Shown here: positions 10,093-19,238 of the stretch, one piece after another
Numbering within the stretch: position 1 is the first letter of the stretch
How the letters are laid out: every line of letters begins with the position of its first letter
Origin: Aporhodopirellula rubra
Lineage (GTDB): Bacteria > Planctomycetota > Planctomycetia > Pirellulales > Pirellulaceae
Direction of reading: 5' to 3'
Length of the DNA: 64,000 bases
Assembly: GCF_014192335.1 (NCBI RefSeq)
Contig: NZ_JACHXU010000013.1
Location: 186,001 to 250,000 of the forward strand
Notes under the pieces: generated by a model
The model's database searches: none
What the model was told of the DNA's origin: nothing
What the model saw: only the letters and a program-made list of their open reading frames with translations
Program-made: the position numbers and the translations under genes

Positions 10093-10590
10093 AGCTACTG
10101 AATTTGAAAGAACACTCATTCGTGTTCACGAGCGCCAGGAGACGTCCCCGCGAATCATTCGCACGCTGGTATGCATCGCACGCGATGCAATCGGCGGATG
10201 ATGGGATGTCATCACCGCAATCCTACACGTGTTACATTGGCGTGATCCGCAGGCGAGCTGAAGTGTTGTTTTGCCCGCTAATGACGCGAATGGTTGAGGG
10301 TTTTGTGGTCGGGTTGGACGTCTCTTGTATGAGAGGCCGTGACGACGTGGCCGGTAATAGTTGTTTTGCGTAACGTGTTGGGTGCTGTAGATTACCCCGG
10401 AGTTCTTGTACGCCGAAGGCGTTTCAGATAGTAGCCGGCAGTCGAGCGAAGCGAACACTGCCGGATCTGTGTGAAAGAAGACAGGTTCGACCCCGAAGGT
10501 GGTCGCAGAATCACTTTGCCGTTTTTTGCGACCCGGTTCGGGGCGACGAGGTTCCGTTTTGCACGGATACTTTCTGTGAGATCTTGTTAG
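10093..10590 (+). other. Intergenic region with one REP-like palindrome
   Basis: 498 bases with no convincing gene. It holds the GTAG-headed palindrome at 10431-10464 described separately. A short inverted segment (GGTTCGACCCCGAA) lies near 10483. The upstream open frame from 10104 lacks protein character. Confidence 0.5.
10431..10464 (+). repeat. REP-like palindrome with GTAG head
   Basis: GTAG at 10431-10434 is followed by a perfect 8-bp stem, CCGGCAGT (10435-10442) and ACTGCCGG (10457-10464), with a 14-base loop. A GTAG head next to a palindrome is the hallmark of REP elements mobilised by RAYT transposases. Only this copy of this version was noticed in the window. Confidence 0.5.
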
Positions 10591-11001
10591 ATGACGGAAG
10601 TCGCAGACGATGTTGAAAGGGACGGCGCAAGGCCTGTTCCTTCTACGGTTGCAGATCGTCGAGAAGTCCGGGGCTTCTTTGCGGGAATTGGGCTGCTGGT
10701 TGGTTTCAGCATTGTGGTTTTGCTCGTTTGGTTGGTCGCGTTGCTGGTGCTCGCAGGCCTGATCTTTCTGGGGCTAACCGTCGCGACGAGATGGAACCTT
10801 GGGGCACGCGTCGGGGCTAGCTTCGTTTTCGCCTACCTCACTATGAAGTTGCTACGAATCGTCGCTGAAACGCTGGACCTGATCCCGGAGTCATGGATTG
10901 ACGGCAGCAAGAAATCGAAGCCTTGCCCCAATTGCGGAAAAGATCTGAGAACCGCTCTCGCACAACAATGCATGCACTGCGGCGCTGACTGGCATTCGTA
11001 G
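10591..11001 (+). CDS. Small membrane protein with C-terminal zinc ribbon
   Basis: 136 residues. After a charged N-terminal ~28 residues there are two hydrophobic stretches (about 29-67, one long or two short spans, and 72-88). The C-terminus is a double CxxC zinc ribbon, CPNCGKDL...CMHCGADW (about 111-134). The family is not one I can name. It is probably an inner-membrane protein with the ribbon in the cytoplasm. It starts at ATG 10591 and stands alone between two intergenic gaps. Confidence 0.7.
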   Translation: MTEVADDVERDGARPVPSTVADRREVRGFFAGIGLLVGFSIVVLLVWLVALLVLAGLIFLGLTVATRWNLGARVGASFVFAYLTMKLLRIVAETLDLIPESWIDGSKKSKPCPNCGKDLRTALAQQCMHCGADWHS

Positions 11002-11325
11002 AGCCCCGCAACATGGTCTTCGTATCCGGCTCGCTTGGCATGCCAGGGAAAGCAACGCGGGCATCGCTTTGATGCTAGGTTTCGAGAGACGGCTAAGCAC
11101 AAAAACTTCGATGCGTTCGGTTTTCGAATAGCCGTCGAGAGTATCCAGGTCTGGCGTCGCTCGATTCGACACGGATTATTTGAGAAGAACGCGTCGTCTC
11201 GGTATCTCCCCCGGGGCTCCAACGCGAAAGGCAGGATGAGTTTGCCAATCGCGTAACATTCTCCGATTGCCCGTTGTGCTAAAGCGGGTCAGCTATGACT
11301 TGCGGGGGGCCGCGATGGGAGCTGG
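11002..11325 (+). other. Intergenic region, no gene recognised
   Basis: 324 bases between converging genes. Open frames here are short and overlap on both strands. No hairpin with a T-run was seen. Confidence 0.4.
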
Positions 11326-11787
11326 TTAGCTTGATTTGCGGACTGGTTCGCCGCTCATCGATGCGTGGGCTGCGGGGGTGTCGCGGAGTAGTTTGGTGTA
11401 CTCGTCGACGCCTTCTTGTTCTTCGAGCAGGATGTCTTCGAGGAAGACGACGAGGCTACGATGTGGCTCGGCGAGTTCGAGTGCTTTGGTGTACATCTCG
11501 ACCGCTTTGGCTTCGAAGGCCAAGCTGAATTCGAGGACTTCACGGAGATCTTTGCTCTGTTTGATTTCGTTGCGGGTCGCGACCGGAACTCCACCCAACG
11601 CGGCGATTTTGTCGCCGATCAATTTTGCGTGCCGGAACGATTCTTTCGCGTCGCCTTCGAATTTCGACGCGTAGACTTCACGCCAGAGGCCTTCGATGAT
11701 GAAGGAGGCCTGCGAATACTGCGCGACGCCGGTCCACTCGTGTTTCAGGATTTCATTAAGACAGTCGATCAGGGCTTCATTGGCCAT
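11326..11787 (-). CDS. Ferritin-like/bacterioferritin-type protein
   Basis: 153 residues forming four amphipathic helices of the ferritin-like fold. Carboxylate/His ligands are visible in the expected places: E17 and W18 in ILKHEWTGVAQYSQ, then ESFRHAKLIGDKI with the E..H pair, an E in EFSLAFEAKAVEMY, and EDILLEEQEGVDEYTKLL in the last helix. The length fits bacterioferritin (about 155). It probably binds a di-iron centre and stores or detoxifies iron. It stands alone, reading leftwards. A Dps-like or rubrerythrin-like role cannot be excluded. Confidence 0.85.
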   Translation of the reverse strand: MANEALIDCLNEILKHEWTGVAQYSQASFIIEGLWREVYASKFEGDAKESFRHAKLIGDKIAALGGVPVATRNEIKQSKDLREVLEFSLAFEAKAVEMYTKALELAEPHRSLVVFLEDILLEEQEGVDEYTKLLRDTPAAHASMSGEPVRKSS

Positions 11788-12087
11788 GGCTGGTTTTCTT
11801 TTGCTAGAGGGGTGTGTGGCAGTTTAGGTTGATTGTGCGCTTGTCATTGTCGTCGGCGGGGAAGACCCGTGGGGGCTCGATCCGGATGAGGCCTGCTCAA
11901 GACGTTCGCGGACGCCGCAATCCGACGATTCGCTCGCACGCCCTCAATCTATCCGTCAGGAGCCCAATCATCTACAGGACATCCGCATTGACGCGATTTC
12001 CGCGGAGAGTTGAGAGCATCGATGCGAATGATGGACAGCTGGTGCAATTGGCGCACCAAGGGCATGGGAAGCGTGTGCAGTCATGCG
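11788..12087 (-). other. Intergenic region, no gene recognised
   Basis: 300 bases between two minus-strand genes. No convincing gene or terminator was seen; it should hold the promoter of the ferritin-like gene. Confidence 0.4.
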
Positions 12088-14985
12088 TTAGGGCAGTGTG
12101 GGATCGATCGGACGCAGCAGGGCGGTGGGGTTGGCGGTGGTTTCCCACGCGCGGACCTGGATGTTGTCGATGATCGCTTCGCCGCCGCCAATGACCTCCA
12201 TCATCACGTGAAGGGTCGAGTCGGGGCCGAGTTGCCGGAACAGGGTGACCGGCGTCCACTGCGGTTGGTCGCTGACCAAGACGCCCATCTCTTGCGTGCC
12301 GACTGAGTCGTAGATCAATAAGCCTTGGTGCGGGTTCGCGAAACCGAGCGTGCGGACGACGGCATCGATTCGGACAACCCCTTCGGTTTGCATTCGCACC
12401 GCCGGGCTTCGGACCATCAAGCAGGTGCCCTCGTATCCGCCGGGCAACGGGTCGCTGCCGTGAGGTGTCACTCGGAGTCGCAGGGCGCCGTTGCCCGAAA
12501 AAGCTCCACGGCGGATCAACGCGGCCTCGGCTTCGGCCCACTTGGCGTGCCGGCGGCCGAGCGTCCAGCCTTCCCGCTCGAGCGCGTCGGCTCGCGAGAT
12601 CGATCCTTGGCTTTCGAAGTCGCCACCGGAGATGCGGTTGACGCCCCAACGGGATCGCAGCCCTAATTGATTGACGACCGATGGGGCGAAAGTTGCCAGT
12701 TCATTCACCGGAGTTTTCAGCAGCGGTGACCATGCGACTTGTGTTTCGAAATCGCCCACGATCGCCGGCGGGCTGCTGACGAAGCGACCTGGGCTCGGTT
12801 CCGAGGAGGTGGTCATGGACGTCGTGTTGGGGTGGACATCCTCGAGCAACGCATCCTGAAGCATCCAGTCGCACTTGGCGCACCATGCGTCGGCGCGGCG
12901 TGACATGCGAAGCGATGATTCCGATTGGCCGCTGCGGACGAGTTGTTCGGCGCTCTCGAGCGAGGATTTGGCGACCTGCAACAGATCGTTGGGGGCCGAG
13001 CGTGAAACGACGCGGGCGGCGACGGCTTGGTTCCACGACAGTTCGCTGCGTTGGATCGCTTCGCTGGTCAACTGCCAGCGGTCCATCGCGGCTTGGCGAG
13101 CGAACCGTTTGGCCGCGTTTGCGATCTTGCCGGCTTCGGAAATGTCGTCACTGATCGCGATGACCTCGACCACATCCGGTGACACGATCGGGACGACGGT
13201 GCCTCCCAAATCGGTTTGCGGTGTGACACGTTCGGCGGAAAAGTGAGTTAACCGCCAAATCAATTTGCCTTGGTCGGAGGGAGGCAGGCGGATGCCGATC
13301 GATTTGCCGTCTCCGGCAATGGCCGCGTCTCCTCGCCCCATGGCGCTGGTCATGATGATCAGTGTGGTTGACCCCGTCGTGACCCGATGTGCGAAATAGA
13401 GCGGCCGATCAGTTTCCAAGTCATGAATCAACTCGCCTTGCGGATCGATCGTCGCGCCGCTGACCCACTGCTCGAGGGCGGCGGCGAATCGATTGACGAA
13501 GGACAACGACATCGCTCGGTTTTGTTGCAGCGGTGTCCCGCCGGACAGTGGCACCGAGGATCGAATGAGGATCGCGTTGGGGGCGTCACCGAGTGCATCG
13601 GCGACTTGCCTCCACATCCCATGCCACTGGAAACCTTCGCGTGAGGGCGTCCCGATTCGTGCGGCGATGCCATCTGTTTGCAGCGAAGCGACATGGTTGG
13701 CCATTCCCGAAATTCCGATCGCCATCGGTTTCCCACTCATGCGGATTGTTTGTTCTCGCCGGAATGATTTTGTCGCGGCGCTCGAAAGACTGCGGATTCT
13801 CGGAGGGGCATCAAGAACGACGGCGTCCAGCATCGCGGCGTATTCGCGAAACGACTCGACCGGGCAACCCACCAGGGGACGCTGCCACCGCGTAGGCATT
13901 TGACGCAGTCGTTGCACGTCGTCGGCGTGATCCAGTTCGTTCGTTGAGTCCATCGGACGATCGCCGCCCACGATCCAACCGGCGACCGGTTCGAGCAGCG
14001 GTGCGAGCGATTCGTCGGGGGAAGACGGCGCCGGGGCGTAGATCTTCATCCGCGCCGCGATCGCTTCGGATAGGATCGACGCGTTGGGTGGTTGCGACAT
14101 CCAGATGCTGTCGAATCCCAGCGAGCGGACCCACGCGAGCGGTTCGCCGTTGTGCTGCAGAATGCGAGTGACACGCCCTACCGGGAAAGCAGCCCCGACG
14201 GCTCTTGCTTGAGCGGGCAGCGATCCGATCGTTTGGCGACGTGAATCATACGCGTTGGAATCACGCGTTGTTACGCCCGTGAGGGCTTCGGCGGATCTTC
14301 CCGAAGCGTGGGCTGCGGCGAGGTCATCAATCAACGGAACCATCGCGTCAATCTTGAGCAGGTCCAATCGCACGGTGTGATTTCCCGGGCCGCCATAAAC
14401 GTTCATGACGACCGCGTCGACGTAAGGCGATGACACATCGGACCGTGCACCGAATTGGTTGCGCAGTGCGACACGTTTTAGTTTTAGATCACCTTCGATG
14501 TCGCTAATCCCGAGGCGTTGAAATTCGCCGATGTGTTCGTAGGAGGAACCATAGACGAGCAGCGATGCGGGGCGTTTGGTTTCGGGATCGATCAAGTAAG
14601 GGAACCGAACACGAAAGCCGATCCGAATTCCACGGCTAAGTCCCTTGACCGATATCGATGCCGTTAACGCATCAATCGGACGCACCGGTTCAATCGGGTA
14701 GACCAAGACAGCTTTCGTGCCGTGCGACATCAGCATTGTGACAGTTTCACAGCGTCCGCCTTCGGCACCGGCATCGTTGGCGTGGCCTTGTTCAGTGATG
14801 CGAGCGTCACAGTCGTTTTCGTCGAGCGACCAACGCGGCGGGAACGCATCGAGCGGATCGATTAACTGTCCCTGTGCGACGTTAGAAAAAAGAAACGTTG
14901 CCAGTGCGAAGGCGAGCAAACCTAACCGCACGCGAGGGCAACGCGTGAGCATCGGCTGAACAGTTTTCCTACCCGGCACAGCCAT
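12088..14985 (-). CDS. Large secreted protein of unknown function, glycoside-hydrolase-like layout
   Basis: 965 residues from the ATG at 14985. The ATG at 14952 directly precedes the signal peptide (from RLGLLAFALATFLFS to AQGQ) and is an alternative start; an open frame upstream to 15075 looks non-coding. The first ~250 residues are beta-rich and could be a carbohydrate-binding fold. The centre (about 280-600) contains strand-like segments ending in acidic residues (GFDSIWMS, VDAVVMNVYGG, MLDAVVLDAP), compatible with a degenerate TIM barrel. The C-terminal ~200 residues look like a CBM-type sandwich (ISGGDFESQG, GNGALRLRVTP, IDNIQVRAWE). I cannot name a family or identify a catalytic pair. 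Confidence 0.75.
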   Translation of the reverse strand: MAVPGRKTVQPMLTRCPRVRLGLLAFALATFLFSNVAQGQLIDPLDAFPPRWSLDENDCDARITEQGHANDAGAEGGRCETVTMLMSHGTKAVLVYPIEPVRPIDALTASISVKGLSRGIRIGFRVRFPYLIDPETKRPASLLVYGSSYEHIGEFQRLGISDIEGDLKLKRVALRNQFGARSDVSSPYVDAVVMNVYGGPGNHTVRLDLLKIDAMVPLIDDLAAAHASGRSAEALTGVTTRDSNAYDSRRQTIGSLPAQARAVGAAFPVGRVTRILQHNGEPLAWVRSLGFDSIWMSQPPNASILSEAIAARMKIYAPAPSSPDESLAPLLEPVAGWIVGGDRPMDSTNELDHADDVQRLRQMPTRWQRPLVGCPVESFREYAAMLDAVVLDAPPRIRSLSSAATKSFRREQTIRMSGKPMAIGISGMANHVASLQTDGIAARIGTPSREGFQWHGMWRQVADALGDAPNAILIRSSVPLSGGTPLQQNRAMSLSFVNRFAAALEQWVSGATIDPQGELIHDLETDRPLYFAHRVTTGSTTLIIMTSAMGRGDAAIAGDGKSIGIRLPPSDQGKLIWRLTHFSAERVTPQTDLGGTVVPIVSPDVVEVIAISDDISEAGKIANAAKRFARQAAMDRWQLTSEAIQRSELSWNQAVAARVVSRSAPNDLLQVAKSSLESAEQLVRSGQSESSLRMSRRADAWCAKCDWMLQDALLEDVHPNTTSMTTSSEPSPGRFVSSPPAIVGDFETQVAWSPLLKTPVNELATFAPSVVNQLGLRSRWGVNRISGGDFESQGSISRADALEREGWTLGRRHAKWAEAEAALIRRGAFSGNGALRLRVTPHGSDPLPGGYEGTCLMVRSPAVRMQTEGVVRIDAVVRTLGFANPHQGLLIYDSVGTQEMGVLVSDQPQWTPVTLFRQLGPDSTLHVMMEVIGGGEAIIDNIQVRAWETTANPTALLRPIDPTLP

Positions 14986-15481
14986 GTCGGCAAAGTCCAC
15001 CAAATGGATTCGAAGGGGCATTGATCGTTGACCCGAGCACCGGCGGGCGGAACAATCCACTCGCACGAAGATCACCCCGGCGAGGAAATCAAACAGTCAC
15101 CACGAAGCCTACCGACGCACGCCGAGAATCCCGGTTCTCACAGGAGTTTCGTTTCACGCGGCGGCGATGTGGCTCACAAACAACGACATGTTGCTTTTTC
15201 GCACCGAGGGTTAAAATCGAACTAAAATAAGACCTAAGTCCTTCTGGTATCAAGTTTTGGGTTCGCCGTCCAGGCTGATCCGGCGTTGCTTCCAGACAAC
15301 GTTGCGTTTAGGCAACAATTTATTCGATGTTCCGTAAGTCCTTTGAGGGCAGTGGTTTGCGGGGAATCGAGCGGGTGCCGCAGAGAAGTGGCATTTCGAA
15401 TGCAATGGAAGGCTATCAATCAAAAACAACACGGCCGCCGCCGACACGTCGGCACGAACTTTCCAATTGAAAGAATTGACC
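14986..15481 (+). other. Divergent intergenic region
   Basis: 496 bases between a minus-strand gene to the left and the coiled-coil gene to the right, so promoters for both should lie here. An A/T-rich stretch (about 15205-15235) is the likeliest promoter area, but no confident -35/-10 pair could be assigned. Confidence 0.4.
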
Positions 15482-15769
15482 ATGACCAAGATTGCCGCCA
15501 CCCAAACGAAACTCACCGACGAGACCCCTGTTGAACTGCAGGAAATGGCTGCGGCCATCGAAGCCCTCCCGCAACGCTATCGCGACGCCGTCGCACCGGC
15601 CCTGGCCCGCGTGGTTGAGTGCAGCACCCGTCGTCGCCGGATTTTGAACCTCGTTCAAGAAGCCCTGTCGCAACTGCGGCTCGACATGAAGTATCTGATC
15701 TTCGACCTCGAAGCGACCCGTCGCGAACGCGACCAATACAAAGAGATGCTCGAAAAAGACCAATCCTAA
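15482..15769 (+). CDS. Small coiled-coil/helical protein
   Basis: 95 residues from the ATG at 15482, chosen over a TTG at 15467 because a purine-rich GAAAGAA lies just upstream of it. The protein is almost wholly helical and charged, with a basic patch (STRRRRIL) and a C-terminal heptad-like stretch (LRLDMKYLIFDLEATRRERD). I do not recognise the family. A strong terminator follows after 44 bases, so it is a single-gene transcript. The strong terminator and compact layout suggest high expression, which is inference. Confidence 0.7.
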   Translation: MTKIAATQTKLTDETPVELQEMAAAIEALPQRYRDAVAPALARVVECSTRRRRILNLVQEALSQLRLDMKYLIFDLEATRRERDQYKEMLEKDQS

Positions 15770-15813
15770 GCCTCCGAAATTTGGATTGGCCGGTTTCTCG
15801 GTCATTCGCAAAC

Positions 15814-15845
15814 GCCGCCCGTCTCTCGACCGGGCGGCTTTTTTT
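15814..15845 (+). terminator. Rho-independent terminator
   Basis: Perfect 8-bp stem GCCGCCCG (15814-15821) and CGGGCGGC (15831-15838) with a 9-base loop, followed by seven T residues (15839-15845). It lies 44 bases after the coiled-coil gene. Confidence 0.93.
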
Positions 15846-15958
15846 GTGGCATTCCAGTAGCAAAACGCGGCGATTCTTTTATTGCAAATGGTTCGCAATA
15901 AGGCTTGCTCACATCTCGATGGCTGCTTAAATTGGGACCAAATTGACCCTGGCGAGCT

Positions 15959-16285
15959 ATGAGTTCGCAGGATTTCCCCAGACTCAGCGACTTTTTGATG
16001 GATTCAACGCCGCCGACATCTGAACCGACTGAGCCGGGTTCGCCCGTGCCGCCAGTTCCCGGTCCCGGATCCACAGCGATCGAATCGGCAGTGATTGAAA
16101 CCCGTGTCATGGGATCGGCTGACGGTGCGCCGTACGTCGCCGGCGGGGCCCATCCGCCTCATGCCTTGAAAGTGGTGAAATTTGAGAGTCTCGCCCGTTG
16201 TGGCGACGAGATCTGGATCGAGAACGAAGGTCAGCTTTACCGTCTGCGAAAAACGCGTCAGGGTAAATTGATCCTTACTAAGTGA
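15959..16285 (+). CDS. hemP: HemP-family hemin uptake protein with long N-terminal extension
   Basis: 108 residues. The last ~38 residues (from FESLARCGDEIWIENEG to GKLILTK) match the HemP family, whose hallmark is a C-terminal YRLRxTxxGKLILTK. The first ~65 residues are a Pro/Ser/Thr-rich extension absent from the usual ~60-residue HemP. HemP proteins are associated with haem/iron uptake genes; their biochemical role is poorly known, and some act as activators of the haem receptor gene. The stop overlaps the next gene by four bases (GTGA), so the two are translationally coupled. No haem receptor lies nearby. Confidence 0.82.
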   Translation: MSSQDFPRLSDFLMDSTPPTSEPTEPGSPVPPVPGPGSTAIESAVIETRVMGSADGAPYVAGGAHPPHALKVVKFESLARCGDEIWIENEGQLYRLRKTRQGKLILTK

Positions 16286-16806
16286 TTGAGCACGTCGTGA
16301 CACCTAACGAAAATATCTTGTCGGTGATTCCTGGGGCTTCCGAGCACCAACGGTTGGTGATTGTGCACCGTTCGATGGATTCTCGCGATTCGGTTCAGTT
16401 GTTCCGGCCCGAGCAGATGGGCGAATCGCCCGCTGAGGTTCTCGTGCCGTTGGCGACACGTCCGTTTTGCGAACAGGTTCAAGCGATCCGGGATCGGCCG
16501 ATCGTGTTACGGCAAGAATCCTTCAGCCCCGCGGTCGGTTGGTTCACGCAAAGTGAAATGGAACTGACGATGGAGCAGTGGGCGGCGATGCGAACAACGA
16601 TGTTGCCCGCGGAATCGTCTCCCCAGACAACCGGTGCCTCGTCACGGTTCGGTAGGACTCGGATTGGCGGGACGCGGTTCGGCAAAACACAGGGCCGCAA
16701 TCATTCGGTCCGCAGCGGTGCCGTGGTAGTTCGCCCGCGAGTCATGTCGGTGGACGGGGAAGTGATCGCATTGTCGATCGCATCCGAAGACGCTGTGCCT
16801 GCGTAG
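16282..16806 (+). CDS. Unknown protein coupled to HemP
   Basis: 174 residues, GTG start overlapping the hemP stop. The first ~105 residues look globular (LSVIPGASEHQRLVIVHRSMD, RPFCEQVQAIRDRPIVLRQ). They are followed by a basic Arg/Gly/Ser linker (about 115-145) and a short strand-rich tail. There is no signal peptide, membrane segment or recognised motif. The four-base overlap implies a joint role with HemP, perhaps in haem or iron handling; this is inference. Confidence 0.7.
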   Translation: MIEHVVTPNENILSVIPGASEHQRLVIVHRSMDSRDSVQLFRPEQMGESPAEVLVPLATRPFCEQVQAIRDRPIVLRQESFSPAVGWFTQSEMELTMEQWAAMRTTMLPAESSPQTTGASSRFGRTRIGGTRFGKTQGRNHSVRSGAVVVRPRVMSVDGEVIALSIASEDAVPA

Positions 16807-16921
16807 CCGGGCGGGTTCGTCCCGGTTGAATTCGTCCTAGTTGAATTCGGCTCACTCGGAAACATGAGCGTCAGCAGCGAATTGCTTCAGGCGACACGCT
16901 CCGTTGTGAGTGATTAGCGGT

Positions 16922-17770
16922 TCATTCGCCTTGAAAAACGATCGTTTGAATACGCTCGATGGCGGCTTGCGTTTGACCCCGTGAACGCAGCGGCGGGATA
17001 CGTTGCATGAATTTGTCATTGACCCCTTTGGATCGCAGATAGCGGATCAGCAATTCCGGGTCTCCGTCTCGCAACCGTTCGGCACCGTGGTATAGCCGAG
17101 GACCGTACGTCGCGTCGACCAATCGCTCGATGACGCTGGTCCACCACGCCATCCAGTCTGGTTCCTCGGATCGCGAGGCTTCGTTGCTGCGAGCGGGATC
17201 TGCTTTCGAGTTGGCTTTTTGACTCGCGTCGATCGATTCGTTTTCGGTGGAATCGTCGGAATGCGATTGAGCCGCGTTCCACTGTTTGGTGACCGAGGGC
17301 GGCAGGCACGGATCGATCGTCGTGGCTTCGAATTGCAGTGCCCCGAGAAGGCTGTCCTCGGGACACCGCTGGACGTACGCGTCCAGCAGCGACCCGCGCC
17401 AACTGCCACGTTGGATCGGGGTGCCCGTCGTGATCTCCATCGCGATCAGATCCGCGATCTCAATGTAGACTGCTTCCACGGTCGCTTCGAAAATGGCGGA
17501 GTGCGGAGGTGCCGAGCGAGCGGCAAGCAGCGACGTCGTGACGCGTTCGAGCAGCCACACTTTTTGATCGGGTTCCCACATCGAATACCAACGTGGCGGG
17601 TGGAAGCCGAAATCCGCGGTGGGCTCTTCATCGATGAACGGAGCTGCGGCGTCATCGGGTTCCGCGTTCAGTTCGCCGACCAGTTGGTCCACCATCATGC
17701 CGACGCCTCCTCGGAAGAGTGCTGCTTCCGGACCGGTGAGGCATCGTAAACCGTTGGTCAGTGGCCACAT
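16922..17770 (-). CDS. Unknown soluble protein
   Basis: 282 residues from the ATG at 17770; the same frame extends to 17824 with a Ser-rich N-terminus that looks untranslated. The first ~170 residues are helical and acidic (WYSMWEPDQKVWLLERVTTSLL). A polar Ser/Lys/Glu linker (about 180-205) precedes a C-terminal domain (from WMAWWTSVIERLVDATYG on). No signal peptide or known motif was recognised. It stands alone and converges with the hemP pair. Confidence 0.6.
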   Translation of the reverse strand: MWPLTNGLRCLTGPEAALFRGGVGMMVDQLVGELNAEPDDAAAPFIDEEPTADFGFHPPRWYSMWEPDQKVWLLERVTTSLLAARSAPPHSAIFEATVEAVYIEIADLIAMEITTGTPIQRGSWRGSLLDAYVQRCPEDSLLGALQFEATTIDPCLPPSVTKQWNAAQSHSDDSTENESIDASQKANSKADPARSNEASRSEEPDWMAWWTSVIERLVDATYGPRLYHGAERLRDGDPELLIRYLRSKGVNDKFMQRIPPLRSRGQTQAAIERIQTIVFQGE

Positions 17771-18103
17771 GTTTGAATACCGAGAGGAGGATGAGGAGAA
17801 CGTGTCAGACCCGCCCGTTTTCACCGGAGGGCAATTTTCGTGATCGCGATCGGTTTGACGGCCGCGAACGAGTTTGGGTTGGGGACACCGGTGACCCTAG
17901 TTTATTCCGGAATGTGACGTCTGCACCGACTTTGGAGGCCCCCATTTTGAGCGTTTGTTCACAAGTCCTGTACGTTTTGCCGTCCTGGCAGGAATAGGGA
18001 TTTTTTTGTGAGTTTTCGAATTATCCTGTGCATTGCCGGGAAACACTCGAAAATCCCGAATCCCCGAACAATGTCATCTGCCTGGTTTCTCACGAGAGTC
18101 CCA
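17771..18103 (+). other. Divergent intergenic region
   Basis: 333 bases between divergent genes, so both promoters should be here. In-frame codons upstream of 18104 exist, but the stretch is not protein-like. Confidence 0.4.
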
Positions 18104-18769
18104 ATGTCGAATCGAAATCTCATTCCCACGTTCCTTGCTGCCCTCGTATGCGTGTCCGGTCTCACCGCCACCGCACGCGTCGTCAACGCTCAGGACGTCG
18201 TCAAAGCCGAACCCGTGAAGGCCGAGCCGACCGAAGCAAAGCCGATTTCGCCGGCCAAAGCCACCCCGACGGTTCGCCCCTTGAGCGTCACGGTCGGATT
18301 GGTCAGCAATAACACGATCGAGGGAACGCTCACCGACACGACCCAATTGCAAATGCAGACCTCGTTCGGAACCGCCAGCATTCCGCTCTCGGAAGTCGCC
18401 GGCGTCCGATTCGCATCGGCTAATGACGCGACCACCACCGTCGTGATGCTCAACGGCGACTCGATCACCGGTGCGACCGACGTCAAGTTGATCACCGTGG
18501 AAACGGAGTGGGGCACGGCGTCGATCAACGGACCGAGCATCGCGGCGATCATGTTCGTGCCCGGCCTGACGTGGAATTCGCAATCAGGACTCAACGGCAA
18601 ACGTTGGACGTTGTCCGATGACAAAGGCAAATCGCCCGCGACGCCTGATCCGCGATCCAACCCACGGAGTTCGTCGCAGTTGCCACAACCGTCATCACGT
18701 GGCAACACGTTGCCCGCCCCTTCGCAAAGTTTTCAAAATAACGGGCAACCTTTTTTTCAGAACCGATAA
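18104..18769 (+). CDS. Exported protein with Pro/Ser-rich tail
   Basis: 221 residues from the ATG at 18104, which places a clean signal peptide at the N-terminus (PTFLAALVCVSGLTATA, then VVNAQD). Upstream in-frame starts at 18071 and 18008 would bury it. After a Lys/Glu/Pro linker there is a beta-rich domain of about 110 residues with short internal repeats (LVSNNTIEGTLTD, FGTASIPLSEVAGVRF, WGTASINGPSIAAIMF), followed by a disordered Ser/Pro/Asn/Gln tail. It is probably periplasmic. Family not recognised. Confidence 0.7.
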   Translation: MSNRNLIPTFLAALVCVSGLTATARVVNAQDVVKAEPVKAEPTEAKPISPAKATPTVRPLSVTVGLVSNNTIEGTLTDTTQLQMQTSFGTASIPLSEVAGVRFASANDATTTVVMLNGDSITGATDVKLITVETEWGTASINGPSIAAIMFVPGLTWNSQSGLNGKRWTLSDDKGKSPATPDPRSNPRSSSQLPQPSSRGNTLPAPSQSFQNNGQPFFQNR

Positions 18770-19238
18770 CGTCTCAACGTTAGGTTTGAAAGCAATTGCC
18801 TGAGAAGGCAGCGTGATCGCATCGCCGAGTCGTGGAGGGCTTGGTGAGCGACGTTTCACGTTATCAAAAAACATTGCGAAGTTTGAAGCTCGCGAATGTG
18901 AAGGCGTCGTTTTGCACGCGTAGGAACGCGTTTCTCGCAGCGACGCTCCCCCCAGATCAATCTTGACCCAGATTGCCAAATCGCTAGAATCTTTAATGTT
19001 GGCAAACCAGGGAAGACAGGTTGCTTGTGCCGCCTGCGGGCCGCACGCGTTCTGCACTCGCTAACGGGCTTTGAGCCCATGAAAAGAGTTTAGGGGCAAC
19101 GTGCTCGACTGCAGGGCATAAGTGCTAGTGCATCGTGCCCGAGGTTTTGCTAAATGAAGTGACACAGTGAAGGTGGGATATCTAAACCTTCGCTATTTTA
19201 GGTAATGGTACTACCCCACAGGGAGGATGGTTCCGGCC
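18770..19238 (+). other. Intergenic region upstream of the HTH-REC gene
   Basis: 469 bases with no gene. A short hairpin GGGCT-TTG-AGCCC lies at 19066-19078 without a T-run. The Shine-Dalgarno for the next gene (GGGAGG, 19221-19226) is at the right end. Confidence 0.5.

Noticed and set aside
10104-10373. 89-codon open frame after the S41 protease gene
   Set aside because: TTG start, no ribosome site and an implausible composition.
10480-10510. tRNA-like GGTTCGACCCC segment
   Set aside because: No acceptor stem, anticodon arm or CCA-end context could be folded around it.
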